Source: Typhlomys cinereus (lineage: Eukaryota; Chordata; Mammalia; Rodentia; Platacanthomyidae). Taken from it: DNA of 64,000 bases. The stretch covers positions 5,026,630 to 5,090,629 of the forward strand of contig JALPQD010000075.1 of assembly GCA_023101885.1 (NCBI GenBank). Direction: 5' to 3'. Below, in pieces: positions 1-12,123 of the stretch. Position 1 is the first letter of the stretch. Every line of letters starts with the position of its first letter. The position numbers and the translations under genes were made by a program. The notes below the pieces were generated by a model. It did not search any database and was not told the DNA's origin. It saw only the letters and a list, made by a program, of their open reading frames with translations.

Positions 1-2567
1 GCCATTGTGTAGGTCTGGTGGTAGAAGTTCTCACCAAAGTGATCTTCCGGGTACAGTGGCCCTGTCTTGATTAGAATGTGTTGATCAGGAGTACCTCATC
101 CCCCTTTTAGGCTTTTACAATCTTAATGCCTCCGCTTCCCCAAGGATCCCTAAGTCTTGGTGTTGGATAAGATTTTGATGGACTCATAAGAGCTGAGTAT
201 TCCAGGTTCATTAATATTCTGTATTCTGGCTTGATGTGGTTTTCTGCCTCACTAGTCTTCCACTGAAATAGGGTAAACTTGATTGAGCTCTGAGAGCTTT
301 TCTTACTTGTGCTCCTTTGTCTGTACTCTCTTAGGGTCTTCTTTCTCCTACCCCCAAGTTACGTTCCTTTGTGGTTATAATGGATATTAGAGAGTATATA
401 TCATTTTGAGGTCTTAGTTCTTGATTCCACTTATAAGGGAGAACATGTAATATCTGTCTTTCTGTTTCTGCGATACTTCACTCAGTAAAAATTCTTCCAA
501 TTCCATCCATCTACCAGCAAAATTTCATTAATTCATTTTTCTTGATAGCTGAATAGTATTCCATTGTACATATATACATCACATTTTCATTATTCATTTG
601 TCTACTTTTGGGCATTTAGGCTGATTCCATGACTTTGCTGTTGTGAGTAGACCTGTAATGAACGTGGATGTACATGTGTCTCTATAGTTAGATGAAGTAT
701 TCTGTGGGAATATTCCCAGGAGTGGAGTAGCTGGGCCATATGACATTTCAATTTTTAACTTTTTAGGAACTGTAGTACCGATCTCCAGAGTAATTGTTCA
801 AGTTTGCATTCCCACCAGAAATGTATCAGGATTCCCTCTGCATTCTATCCAGCATTTGTTGTTGTTTTGGATTTTAGCCATTCTGACCAGGGTGAGATAG
901 TATCTCAGGGTGGTTTTGATTTGCATTTCTCTAATGGCTAGAGAGGTGGGACATTTTTTAAGGTATTTGTAGACATTTAAATTTCATCCTGGGAAAAGTT
1001 TAAGTTCCAAGACCCATTTTCTAATTATGCTGTTTGCCTTCTTAATGCTTAATTTTTTGAGTTCTTTGTGAACTCTGCATATTAGTCCTCTATCAAATGT
1101 GTGATTAGTGAAGATTTTCTCCCATTCTGTAAGTTGTCTTTTTGCTCAGTTAACAATATCTTTTGCTGAACAGAAGCTCTTTAATTTCATGAGATCCCAC
1201 TTGTTGAGTACTGGTCCTATTTTGATAGTGTAGGACTATCAGTTGGGGTCCTGTTTAGAAAATGGTGATCCAGGCTACTCGGTTCACGGGGATTCCCTCC
1301 TCTTCCTTCTACGGTTTTTATACTCTCTGATCTAATATAAGGCACTCAATCCATTTGGAGTTGATTTTCATATAAGGTGCCAAGTAAGGGTCCAGTTTCT
1401 GTCTTCTGAATGTAGATAATCCAGTTTTGCTTATTCCATTTTTTGAAGATGCTATCTTTTATCCAATGGTTTTTCTGGCACCTATGTCAAAAATTAGTTT
1501 GCTGTAGGTATATGAGTTTAGGTCTAGGCCTTCAATTCTTATCCCTTGATCTATGTGTCCATTTTGGAGCCAATATCATGCTGTCTGTATTACTATAGAT
1601 TTGTAGTATAGATTAAAGTCTGGTATGTTGATATCTCCTGTGGATTTGCAGTATAGAATAAAGTCTGGCATTATTTTTATTACTAAGGATAGTTTTTGGT
1701 GTCCTGGGCCTTTTGTGCTTCCATATGAATTTTGAGATTGTTTTGTCAAATCCCGTGAAGAATTACATTTGAATTTTGATTGGTATTGCATTGAACCTGT
1801 ATATTGTTTTTTGGTGGGATGGTCACTTTTGTGATGTTAATTCTACCAATCCAAGAGTATGCGAGATCCTTCCACCTTCTGGTGTCTTCTAAAATTTCTT
1901 TCTTTAGGGTTTTACAGTTTTTATTGCAAAGTTCTCTCACATCCTTGGTTATATTTATACTAAGGTATTTAATTTTTTTAGGGGCTATGGTAAATGGAAT
2001 TGTTTCTCTTAGGACTTTTTCACTTTTTTCATCTTTGTTGTATAAGAAAGCCATTTTGACCATTGATTTTGTAACCTGCTACTCTACTGGACTTATTTAT
2101 TAGTTCTAGGAATTTTCTTAGTGGAGTTTTGGGGGTATCTCAGGTATAGAATCATTTCATCTGCAAATAGGGATTTATCGACTTCTTTTTTCTGATTTTT
2201 ATCCCTTTTCTCTCCTCTCTTGTCTTATGACTCTAGCTAAGACTTCAAGTACAATATTGAATAGAAGTGGTGAGAGCATGCAACCTCAACTAGTTCCTGA
2301 TTAAAGGTTTTCACTGTTTAGAATGATCCTTGCTTGTTGTATATGGCCTTTATTGTGTTGATACAAGTTGCTTCCATTTCTCTTGTTTCCAGGACTTTTT
2401 ATCATAAAGGAATGTTGGATTTTTGTCAAAAGTCTTTACTATATCTTTCCAGAGAATCATATGGTTTTAGTCCTTGCATTTGTTTATATGATGGATTACA
2501 TTTATTGGGATTACCTGTTAATTTAAAGCAAACAATTATACTTATGATCTCTTATTTTAGATACAGA
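1..2567 (-). mobile_element. L1 (LINE-1) relic, ORF2 C-terminal half plus 3' UTR, antisense
   Basis: On the minus strand this reads as a decayed LINE-1. About 1746-2063 translates to a stretch typical of L1 ORF2p, with blocks such as MVKMAFLYNK, IKYLSINITKDV and RRWKDLAYSWIGRINI. About 2144-2172 gives the reverse-transcriptase catalytic region as FADEMILY, where active L1 has FADD. The reading frame is broken many times, so this is a dead copy. The left part (1 to about 600) is the end of ORF2 and the 3' UTR, and the 3' end lies outside the window. The 5' side ends near 2567, at the target site of the SINE. Similar sequence fragments recur at 32.86 kb and 40.3 kb. Confidence 0.9.
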
Positions 2568-2609
2568 CTTATGCAATATTTGCTTTTTTTATTATTATTT
2601 ATTCAATTG

Positions 2610-2647
<38 letters not shown>

Positions 2648-2877
2648 TGTAGAACCATGGGCGAATTCGGGAACCACCATGGACGCCTCCATCTCCTCCT
2701 TGTTTACTCTGCCCCGGGATTCACAGGCTCCGCCCTCCCAGGACCAGAAATGCAGGCCACCCCTGCTTCCATCCAGCGTTTGTACTTGGGGTCTAGGATC
2801 TGAACTCAGGACCTTCCGCCTGCAAGGCAGAGGCTTAACCCTTGAGCCACCTCTCCAGCCACCTTATGCAATATTTG
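2568..2877 (-). mobile_element. Lineage-specific tRNA-derived SINE, young copy, with 15-bp target-site duplication
   Basis: A SINE in minus orientation fills 2583-2862, flanked by perfect 15-bp duplications (CTTATGCAATATTTG at 2568-2582 and 2863-2877). The head, at the right end, reads GGCTGGAGAGGTGGCTCAAG with Pol III box A (TGGCTCAAGGG) and box B (AGTTCAGATCC). It is followed by an unrelated right half, a GT/CA run (about 2611-2646 on +) and an A/T-rich tail. Perfect flanks imply a fairly recent L1-mediated insertion. The same subfamily occurs at 30.13, 38.93 and 43.99 kb. Confidence 0.9.
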
Positions 2878-4114
2878 TAACATGCCATGTATGTAATTGA
2901 GATTCAACTTTCTTCTAAGTTAGTAAAGTTATTTGTTAATGTTATTATATCCCATGTTAAAACATAGGTAATACATAATAAGAATGATACAGTCTCTGAC
3001 AAAGAACATGAAATATCTCTTTAAAAATATTATTGATAACATAAAATTAATAAAATAAAAGAAGATATATATTGGATTATATATGTATATAATATATATA
3101 TATATATAAATTTCAAGAAAGATTTGTAAAAAGGAAAGATTTCTGTATGTTTTAAAACTTTACACTAAATTAGAATGGCTGGATTTTTTTCAGCATGAAA
3201 AGTAAGGGTGAGGATAAAGCCAAGAAGGTTTAAGTGTGTCATAGAAGGTTGGAGTAAATTATATGAGGATCAAAAATAATAGCAAAATGATATAAAAGAT
3301 TGATGCTGATATATGAAAAAGGAACAAAATTTTAGGCTTTGTAATAAAGCACATAAAAAGTAAACTAGATCTACTCCACAGACAATTAGAGCCCCATGTC
3401 CAGATTTTCTTCCTATTGAGGGACAAGTTCAACCTCTGGAGAACTAGAAATGAGATCCTGATTCAGATATTTTGTTGCTATGGACAGGTCTTCTGGTTTT
3501 TGTGTGCTTGTCATTAGTTTAATTCAGTTTGGTAATATAATAGTATGACCCAAAACTCACAGTATACCCTCACAGTGCAAAAGAGAGGTTCATTGACAAA
3601 AGAAACTAACACTAGATAATCTTAAATAAAACAACGGTCATGCATAATAAAATAGATATAAAGCCTTCAGAAAAGTTTGTTCAGAGCCTCCAAATCTGTA
3701 GAATCCTATGAACAAGGGAAGTTTCTAACTTACATAACTTTCTAGAGTATGGCAGTGCATTTTACATCACAAGACATAATCTGGCCTGACTTTTGTACTG
3801 GGAGTCTAAATGATACTGGCAATGAATGAGTATATTTTAAGCTGGCTAGGTCATGGAAAAGAAGAGAGAAGTTGGACTTGCTTATAGCCGCAAATGAGGC
3901 AAGGAAAGACCAGGAAAAACAATTACAGGGAATATGGCCTGATTTCTGGGAGAGGTATTTAGAGAGTCTATGATCTAACAGTACTTAGATAATTAAAAAA
4001 TTATAGGACATGAACCAAAAACACCAGCTAGAACTGGTCTGGAAGATTCCTCCTTGCTGAATAATTTACACAGTAAATGGAAGCTACCAGGGGAGAAAAA
4101 CAATGAAAGTCCTA
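2878..4114. other. Unassigned AT-rich sequence
   Basis: No open frame, splice-flanked block or recognisable repeat stands out. The only structure is an AT-dinucleotide-rich stretch at about 3067-3110. It could be old transposon remnant or simple intergenic or intronic DNA. Confidence 0.4.
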
Positions 4115-4467
4115 TACTGGTGAGTCTTCTCTGTTGCTGTGAGACAATATGCACAAGTTACGGGAGAAAAGGAGATTTATTCAGCTTGCAGTTTCAGAGG
4201 ACAGATGTAGTCCATATGGCAAGACTGGCAACAGAAGTTGGAGGCAGCATAAGTAACTGTAGACATCATTGAGGCTGAGAGCTGCTGCAAGCTCAAGAGC
4301 AGACTAACTCACTCAAATGGGCAGGACTAACCGGTCTCAAGGCCCACCCCCTGTGACTGCCTTCCTTTAGCAAGATTCTAACTCCTAAAGGTGCCGTGAC
4401 TTTCCCAAGCATGCAAATATTCAAAACATGAGCCTGTAGGGGACAACTCACAGTTTAAACCATAACA
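4115..4467 (-). mobile_element. 3' LTR of MaLR-like element (minus orientation)
   Basis: Read on the minus strand it starts TGTTATGGTTTAAAC and carries a polyadenylation signal (GAATAAATCTCC) shortly before the GTCTCACAGCAACAGAGAAG end. This is the general plan of ERVL-MaLR LTRs. It aligns along its length with 5993-6307 in the same orientation, with many substitutions and small indels. Together they bracket a 1.5-kb internal region. A polypurine-like tract (about 4468-4488 on the minus strand, GGGGTTAGGGGTAGAG) lies immediately inside, as expected beside a 3' LTR. Confidence 0.75.
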
Positions 4468-5992
4468 CTCTACCCCTAACCCCAAAGGCTCATTGCCATC
4501 TCATTATGCCAACCACACTCAATCTGATTTCAAAAGTCCCATAAACTACATCAGTAGTCCCAACACAATCCAAAAAGATCAAAGTCCAAAGCCTCTTGTA
4601 ACGTAAAAAGACAAATTACATACTCCAACATACAATGGCACAGAATAAACATTCCCATTCAAAAAAAAAAAAAAAAGAGAGAGAGAGAGAAATGAGGGCA
4701 CATCCAGAAAAGATTGGTCTGTAACAAAACTGAAAAACAGGAGGACAAACTCCAAATACTGTAGCTCCATGTCCAACAAATGAGTCTCTTGTGAAATCAT
4801 CTCAGTTCCAAAGGGTTTCAGCTCCACCCCACTGGCACAACTGCCTGTAGAATAACACATCATCCTCTCAGGTTGGCTCCTCCCAAAGTATACAACTTTC
4901 TGGCATTTCTAACATCTTCATTTCTCAATGGTAAACCTGGATTTAACTCCACAGCACAGAATGCCCTCCCTGGGCCTCTCTGCTGCTTTCCTGCTACACA
5001 CTGCTTGGATTCTGCCATTTTCTGAAGCCTTGGAGAAAGGATCCATGATCTCTTCCCTCTTGCATCTTTGAGTCTCTAAAACCAGGACCATGTAGACAGC
5101 TTTGCCTAGTTTTGCTATAATTTCCAGGTGGAGATTGGCCTCCTTGACTCAGATCTGATTCAGCTTCTCCGTCCTGACTCTCAGAATCTCTCTTGGACCT
5201 TTGATTTAGAAGAGCAGGCAATTCCCTTGCAACTCTGACCTTTAGCTCTTCCCCTTCAAAAGAATTTGAATTCTTATGTGTGGAACCTTTCGGAGGATCT
5301 TGCCCTCAGGCTAAGGCCTCTTCTATTCTCCAAATGGAGAACAGGCTTAGATTCACCAATGGAGCTCTCTCTTTAACAATAGCCACCATTTTGCTCTCTG
5401 CATCTTCCTGATTCAACACTTCAAGTTTGCCACCACATCTTTTATCAGAAAACCTCACATTTATCATCCTTTCCTGCCTGATTCCTTGCTCCATTTCCTC
5501 ATAGATCTGAACAAGAATGTTAAAATGTGTCTATGCCACACTGCCAAAATTACATTGCCTTGCAACTTCCTCTGCAAAACACTTGAATTTAACTTCAGGC
5601 AAGCGTTTAGGATCAGGGCAAAACTTGATCATACTCTCTGCCAACATATTGCTCCATTTGCCCCAGTCCAGTTTCCAACACAATCTCTGTTCTTCTCTGG
5701 ACCATCACAAAGCTGGGCTTCCACGTTTGAACAGCATTCCTTTCTTTCATGCTTTCACTAGAATGGCCCCTTAGGCCCTGTCTTCAAGAAGCAAAAGCTT
5801 TCTCAGTGCAAAGTCCCAAGGTTCCCTGTATTTCTCCTAACAAACAGTTTCAGATATACACTAGCCACATCACAGCAATAGCCATATTGCCAGGAACCAA
5901 CAACTTTTCTCAGCTTTGCAAACAATTTCACTTTTTGGTACTGGATTCTCAGTCTCACATAGCAACACCCCACCCCCTTCTACCAATTTTTG
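4468..5992 (-). mobile_element. MaLR-like internal region, non-coding
   Basis: This 1.5-kb internal segment sits between two same-orientation LTRs. On the minus strand it begins directly after the 5' LTR with TTGGTAGAAGGGGGTGGGG, close to the conserved start of MaLR internal sequences as I know them (TTGGTACCAGGAGTGGGG). It has no long frame and no recognisable gag, pol or env. This is normal for MaLRs, which are non-autonomous and relied on ERVL proteins. A GA/A-rich patch lies at 4659-4690. Confidence 0.7.
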
Positions 5993-6307
5993 TGCTGGTT
6001 ATTCTTCTCTGTTGCTGTGAGACAATTCTCAAACATAATTTAAGGCAGAAAAGGAGATTTATTCAACTTATGGTTTCAGAGGGGAGCTACAAACATGACC
6101 AGGAGCAGAAATTGTAGGTGGCCTAAGTCACCGAAGACACCATAGAGGCAGAGTGCTGCTGCAAACTCAAGCAGGGGAAGGCTAACCAACCCAGGGCCTT
6201 GTGACTGCAGCAAGACTTCGCATCCTAAAGGTGCCATGACTTTACCAAGCAACTAAAGATTCAAACACATGAGCTAGTGGGGACAATTCATATTTCAAAC
6301 CATAACA
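5993..6307 (-). mobile_element. 5' LTR of MaLR-like element (minus orientation)
   Basis: This is the second LTR copy. On + it runs from TGCTGGTTATTCTTCTCTG to CAAACCATAACA, so on the minus strand it starts TG and ends CA. It shares with 4115-4467 the GAGATTTATTCA block (antisense poly(A) signal) and both ends. It is about 40 bp shorter through internal deletions. No convincing target-site duplication is left around the whole element. Confidence 0.75.
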
Positions 6308-7205
6308 GGTACCATCAGTCTGTGAAATCTGCAAGTTGCCATAATAATTACCGGGGAAACAGGTGACTATCAGGGTAATGGCATGAATACCAAGGAGACA
6401 AGCAATAGCTTTTCTGGTCAGATTTTAGTCTTGCTTGTCAGAATAGAACACATTCCTGTTACTGAAAGCTGGACCAAGGACATATGAAAGGGAAAGACAA
6501 ATCCTAGGGCAAGAATAGATTATAATTCTTTAGCTAGAAAGACAATAAATACCTGCTATTATGCCCATAGATTGGAAAAGCATTCAGCACTTAACCTAGA
6601 AGTCTTTTTCTATAGCGAGACTTTAATGCTGAAAAGCATAACCTGCCAAGATACAGAAAATAAGCGACTGAGAACTGCTTTTCCTTAGGCTCAGGGGGCA
6701 TCTCAAAAGAGCAGCCAATAACATTGTAAGAACCTGAAGTGAGACAGTGGTGGACCAGATATTATTACCTAGATAGTTGTGATATATGATTTCATAGCCA
6801 ACATGTATATTTATGTAAGAATTCCATTGAGTCTATCTCAACATATCACCATGAGCATAGAAAGATCTAGATGATCTATACCTCTCTGAGAGACAGATGA
6901 GGACTAAAGCTTATAGGAATGAAAAGAAGAACACTTTCCTCAATGCATACCCACTATCAATGACAATTGTTGGATCATGAACCATGACAGGCACATGTCA
7001 TCAAAGACGAATTAGATGAAACACAATGGGCCACACAGATGGAAAGATTTGAAAATAGGGAAGAGTCTGACAAGGGAGCTGAGAGATGGTAAGGGAAAAA
7101 GGAGGGGAGATGGGTTGGGACTAAGGGGTGAAAATTGAAAATATTATGAACTCATTGTATTCATGTGTAGAACATTAAAAAATAAAAGAATGAAAAAAAT
7201 AAAAT
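6308..7205 (+). mobile_element. L1 3' UTR (older rodent-type lineage), sense
   Basis: The sequence has the layout of an L1 3' UTR: a long non-coding body, a G/A-rich tract (about 7075-7125), and an A-rich end with AATAAA-like motifs (about 7178-7203). Its body resembles the corresponding parts at 10.0-11.7 kb and 41.0-41.9 kb, including the segment with CAACCTAGAAG or a close variant. No ORF2 is attached. The MaLR element lies directly upstream. Confidence 0.65.
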
Positions 7206-9596
7206 GTCAGAATGAATGCTTTGAAATCAAATGTTTAGTTTGTCACATTTTCTGTTTTCTAAATGACTGCTTTTCTTGCTTCCAAAATAATTAACTATCC
7301 AATGTCATTGGACTGCAATCTCAGCTGGTCCTTGCTGAGGTATCGTATTCTCCATTTCAGGCATTTTATAGAAGAGGCATAGAAAACATCCTTTAAACAA
7401 ATCCAAACAGACAATTTAGGTTCTGCCCAGGACTTCCAAATGTTTTCCCTAAGTGGTTTGGGATTGTTCTCTAAATTCCATGCTATTGGAGCCAAAGAGA
7501 CAATTCAGGAAAAATGCCTGGCTTGTCACCTTACTGACAGCACCCTTACTTCACTGTGGGGATAAATTGATCTCTGATCTTAACAATAATTGGCAACTAA
7601 AAATTCTCAATTAATGATACTATGGTTCACGGCTCTTTTTTAACCCCATTCTCAAAGCTTATTCATGTTAACACATTAACTTATGTTATATGTAAACAGG
7701 GGAAGGAAAACATTAAATTTGTTCCTACACGTGTTTAAAATATATTTTAATAAGTACAAAAATATATTCAAGATTCAGGTAACAGAGTCTACACACACAT
7801 TAGATGTATATTAGAATAGAGAATGATGAAAATTTCTTTAGGAGACCCCATAACAATCTGATAAAAATTCTTAACCCAATCTCTAGGGGAAACCTACTTG
7901 GGGTATTGCATTCAAATCTTTAGTGATATATGCAAAGGTAATTAGCAGTCTTAAATGTAAGAAAAAAGCATAGCCCTGGACATACAAAACAATCAAGACA
8001 GGACATATAAAATAATATTACTCGAACATGTAAGCTTCAACAGATAGTGAGAAAAAAACAACAAAAAAAGTTTAAAATAAGAAAAGTATTTAAATTTTGT
8101 ATCTATTTTCTGACTGTTAAATAAAAAGTAAAAAGCTAGTTGATGTAACTGATTATCAGGGTGGTCAGTAATCATATTTGGTTGCCTATGCCAATTTGAA
8201 CAGAGGACAAATACAGCCAATATCTTTGACTGTTGCCCTCCCAAGTCAACTAGGTGACAGGAGACTAGGGAGTCCTTCTCAATATGGTCGGTTGGTTCTG
8301 TTGAGTCACCTGCCCCTTTTTCAGAGAAGCAATGAAGACCCAGATATTGAAATCTGATCTAGTGACCATACTACAAAATGGCATGTCAAGAAAAGACAAA
8401 AAGATATACCCTCTCTGTTTCCAAAAGACACTTCATAGTCAGCACAACCTCTACTAGAAAATGGTACAACTGGGAAAAAGCTAAGGACCCATGTACTCCT
8501 AACAAAAACCCAAAGCAACCTCTGTGGACTGGAACCTCTACTGGACTTGATAAAAATAACAATAAAAGTGGCTTATTTTGGTCATATATACCCACTAGAA
8601 AAACATAGCTAAAAATTAATATGTTGATGTGTTTAACATTCCCTAGATACTAGACTTAAGTCCATATAAAGGTTCATTAATGATTTTCTTAATAAAACAT
8701 ACTGCTTAGATATAGTCCTCTGAAGGTCCTGCAATCAAGGAAAATAGGCTCAATATCGTTCAATCTAAAATTAAATAATGGTTAACTCTTTTTTTTCTTT
8801 TTTCTCTCCAAGAATCTAAGAGGGATTTTACACTGTGATGCGAGCTGCTTCAACAACTGTCAAGATGACTAAGTTTAAAACCTGGGTTCATCATTCTAGC
8901 ATCAAGTCTTGGAGATCAGAGAAGGAAGGACCAAGGAGGAATCCACAGAAGCATGAAGGAAAAGGAGCCACAGCAAGGGATTTATGGAAAGTTTAATCCT
9001 GTTCAGACCTCTGTCTTTTAGATCTGAACCACAGAGCCAAGGGCTGGCACGAATGAAACTATTTGCTAGAAGACAGTGCCCTTCTTTGCCTATGAAAGTA
9101 TCCTCCACCACCCATTCCACCCTGCTTTTCCTAGTCTAATCTGCATTTTCTAGCCTTTGTCTTACATTGCAGCATACTCTGGTCTTCTAATCTATTAGTT
9201 CTAGTTTATTCTTCTTCCATTTTAAAATTCCAGAAGTATGTTCATTAAATTGATGCTATAACCCAACATTGATTGGAAAAATCAATGCTTAAATCTCCTG
9301 TTGCCTTAGAGTTCTATGTGGAAAGTTTACAAAAATGAGCACAGTATTGCTTCTGCCTCCAAATGCTTTAAATAGTCATATTAAAAATGATAATATGAAA
9401 CAAGATAGTGCTAAAAGCCATAACCTACCCAAGGAGCATGGAGTGAGGAAGACAGAGTACAATGGAAAAGTCATGTGTGACTCCTACCAGAAGCCATGGC
9501 AATTTAACAAAACTCCAAGCACCTGGCATATGATGTTTCCTAATAACCTGTGGCCAGAGAGGTGTCAAAATTTCCCTGTTGCAGTTCACCTGCATC
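7206..9596. other. Unassigned sequence, about 2.4 kb
   Basis: Both strands show only short chance frames. Two of them (about 8378-8608 on + and 8386-8595 on -) overlap each other and look like neither exons nor known proteins. No clear repeat was recognised. It may be unique intergenic or intronic sequence, or very old repeats. Confidence 0.4.
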
Positions 9597-10005
9597 GTTG
9601 CTGATAAATGACCATCAAATGGTTTAAGGGAACAAGGGGCTTATTCTCTCTTATGATTCCTGTTACAGTTCTCAGTCCAGCTAGACAGGAGAGCAGCACC
9701 AACACCAGGGCCGAGGGAACTGGCCACACCATCACCACATAATGGCTGAGAGATGGACAATCCTTACTTGCCAGACCAGCATGTCTGGCCAAGTGAACAG
9801 AAGGATGCCAACTCTCTCAACCAGCTCTCTGTGATTTATTCCAGGGCCTAATCTCACCCACCAAAGGCTGGGCCTTCCCCATCAGCTAGACAATCTCTTG
9901 AAGGTTTGCTCTGGGCCCAACTCAACCACTAATTCTCTACAAATGTGTCCAGAGCTCAAACCCTCAACCATCAAGTTGACACCTGGGCGTAACTATGACA
10001 TCCCC
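9597..10005 (-). mobile_element. LTR-like interspersed repeat 'B', copy 1
   Basis: It matches 22862-23246 over nearly its full length. Shared blocks include ACCATCACCA, TGGCTGAGA, TGCCAGACCAG and TGTCTGGCCAAGTG. On the minus strand it opens with a CAGGTGTCAACTTGATGG-type segment. It is one of four related copies in the window (also 28848-29165 and 29510-29850). The dispersed copies and LTR-like size suggest an LTR or MER-type repeat. I cannot name the family. Confidence 0.6.
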
Positions 10006-10009
10006 CTAC

Positions 10010-10604
10010 AATATAAAATTGTATCACTGCTCTTAGTTACCCTCTAGAAACAGACAGTAAAATCCTACTGCTAAAGACACTGTGCGCATTCATCACAAGA
10101 CAGAAAAACAAAAAGTGGCCCGTAAGCTTCCTCCTAGTTGGTCAGTTTTCATAGTACCAGAAAGCACTATGCAAGTTCTGGGGAAGAAAAGTACTCAACA
10201 ATTCATCCATCTGTTAAAGCTGCAATCTATGACAACAGTCACTTGGGCAAGAGGTGACTAGCAGTTCAGTAGTGGCATAACTGCGAAGGGGTAACCAACT
10301 GTTCTCTGATTGTATTTAAAGACCCCCTTCAAGTAGGGATCATATTCCCAGTACTGAAAACTAGGCAAGAATCTGTAGAGGAGAGTACATATGTCCAAAG
10401 GGGGGAACAAACTAAGATTTAGCTGGAAGGACTTTTTATCAGTCTTCTAAACATCTTTCATTATACATAGATGAGAGGGGTGCTCGGCAGTCAACCTAGA
10501 AGCTCTGCAATGGAAGGTATTTATTACAGAAAAACACAACTCCAAGTGCAGAAAATTGGTTATCATGCATTGCTCAGCCCAAAATAGGAAGTCTAAACTA
10601 CTAC
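10010..10604 (+). mobile_element. L1 3' UTR, upstream half (interrupted by an LTR)
   Basis: Non-coding sequence of the same type as 6308-7205, sharing the TCAACCTAGAAG region and similar flanks. It appears to continue after the LTR at 11186. Taken together, 10010-10604 plus 11186-11685 would be one L1 3' end split by a later LTR insertion. This is inferred from similarity to the other L1 tails, not from a consensus alignment. Confidence 0.55.
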
Positions 10605-11185
10605 AGTCATGGTTTGAATGTAAGTTGTCCCCCATTGGCTCATGTGTTTGAATCCTTCGCTGATATTTGGGAAGGTTATGGAAAATTTAGGAGGTAGAGT
10701 CTTGGTGGAGGACGTCATGTCCCCAGGGGTGGGACTTGAGATCTGTTAGCCCCATCCTATTTCAGCTAGCAGTCTGCTCTTGAGTGTGCAGCTCTCTTTG
10801 CCTCCATGATGATGTGACTTAAACTACCGCCATCTTCTGCCACCAGCCATGTCTTTCCTGCCATAATGCGCTATATCCCCTTCTGAAACCATACGTGAAA
10901 TAAATCTTCTGGAGAGGTAACTTGCTACCCTATGGAGGCCTGAACCCCCACAGGCGTAGACAAGCTAGAGTGGACCTTGAGTTCCGTAGAAGCATGCAGG
11001 CGGGCAGAAGGGTGGGAGGGAGAATGGTGAAAGGAAGGGAGGAAAAGGGAGGGATGAGGGAGTGAAGCTGGGAGTGAAGCTTGTGAAAGTAGAGAAAAAT
11101 AGCAACATAAAATAAATAAATCTTCTGCTCTCCCCTTAAATTGGCTGTATGAATATTGTCTCACAACAGCAGAGTCACTGAGACA
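10605..11185 (+). mobile_element. MaLR-like LTR (plus orientation), itself interrupted at 10912-11113
   Basis: It starts ATGGTTTGAATGTAAG, contains GTGAAATAAATCTTCTG (poly(A) signal) near the end and finishes GTCTCACAACAGCAGAG. It is therefore the sense version of the LTRs at 4115-4467 and 5993-6307. A 202-bp L1 tail was inserted within its poly(A)-signal region, so the LTR reads through only when 10912-11127 is ignored. Confidence 0.7.
10912..11113 (+). mobile_element. Short 5'-truncated L1 3' tail inside the LTR, 14-bp TSD
   Basis: A perfect 14-bp duplication (AAATAAATCTTCTG at 10898-10911 and 11114-11127) brackets this block. The block has a purine-rich, G-rich centre and ends in an A-rich run (AGAGAAAAATAGCAACATAAA). 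This is what an extremely truncated L1 3'-UTR insertion leaves. Confidence 0.75.
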
Positions 11186-11685
11186 CCCTCCACCCCAAGG
11201 CTCAGGGAGTCAGAAGAGAGGCCAATGAGACTGGAAGAGCCTGAAGATGGCGAGGGGGCGTAGTCAGATGGGTTTTCTGCATGTGACCCACTGGCCGCAT
11301 GAACTCACTGCACCTGGGTCAATGTCTACAACCACAGGATTTGGGAAAGATCTGAGGAGTCATGGCACCTCCTTGGGAGACCTTGGGCATCAAGAGTGAA
11401 TGGGAGAGGAAGGGGCAGCTCTCCAGGGATACACCCCCTGGTAGAATAGTGCCCTGGCTCCACCCCCTGGTAGAATAGTGCCCTGGCTCCAGCAAATGCC
11501 CAGACATGTGTCATTAACAGAAACTCAGAGAGAACTTAGGGAGCCATAAGCACACATGAGGATGAGGGAGTGGAAGGAAAATAAGTGGGAAGAAAAGGGT
11601 TTGAAATGAGGGGAAAGGGGATAAGAAGTGAAAACAATATGAATACTTCATAAAGATCTAGAACATAAATAAAAGAAAAAACGAT
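11186..11685 (+). mobile_element. L1 3' UTR, downstream half, with 29-bp tandem duplication
   Basis: It continues the L1 tail from 10604, with a purine-rich tract at about 11545-11640 and an A-rich end near 11670-11685. A 29-bp unit (starting CACCCCCTGGTAGAATAG) is present twice without a mismatch at 11432-11460 and 11461-11489, a simple tandem duplication. Confidence 0.6.
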
Positions 11686-11929
11686 GGCGCATCTCTTCCT
11701 AGTACGTCTAACATGATTACACATCATGTGAGCGATCTATCTCTTTTTTTCAGAAAAACTACCATTAAATCAGTGATGCATTTACCCCACAAGCAACAAC
11801 TGAAGCACGGGGACTCCTGAGCCTAGTGTGTCCCACTCTGAACCCCACACGGGCCACATCAAGATAACTTGGGTTTCCCCAGAAAACTAGAGTGACTTTC
11901 CTATAATGAAACACTCCCTAGAAATGCTT

Positions 11930-12012
11930 TTTGTGCTTGCTTTGGTTCTGGTGCTGGGGGACAGATCCCAGGGCCTGGGCAAGCCTCTGCCTCTGAGCCA
12001 CACCCGCAGACA
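11930..12012 (-). mobile_element. ID-type SINE relic
   Basis: The plus strand reads CTGGTGCTGGGGGACAGATC followed by CCAGGGCCTGGGCAAGCCTC and TGAGCCACACCC. That is the reverse complement of a tRNA-Ala-like ID head. It is short and worn, with no visible tail or duplication. Confidence 0.6.
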
Positions 12013-12123
12013 GAATCTTAAAGGACATTTTCAGTTCAGACTCTTCCTAGGTGCTAAAGCTCCCTAGACAGCACCACTTCACCAGGCCAAGGTGGACAAG
12101 TGCTCTGCGGAAGAGTCCTGCTG

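Noticed and set aside
2334..2900. 188-codon open frame over L1, GT repeat and SINE
   Set aside because: It is composed of antisense L1 and a SINE that was inserted later, so it cannot be one gene.
9597..10005. Gene exon from a 68-89-codon frame
   Set aside because: The block recurs at 22.9 kb and elsewhere as an interspersed repeat.
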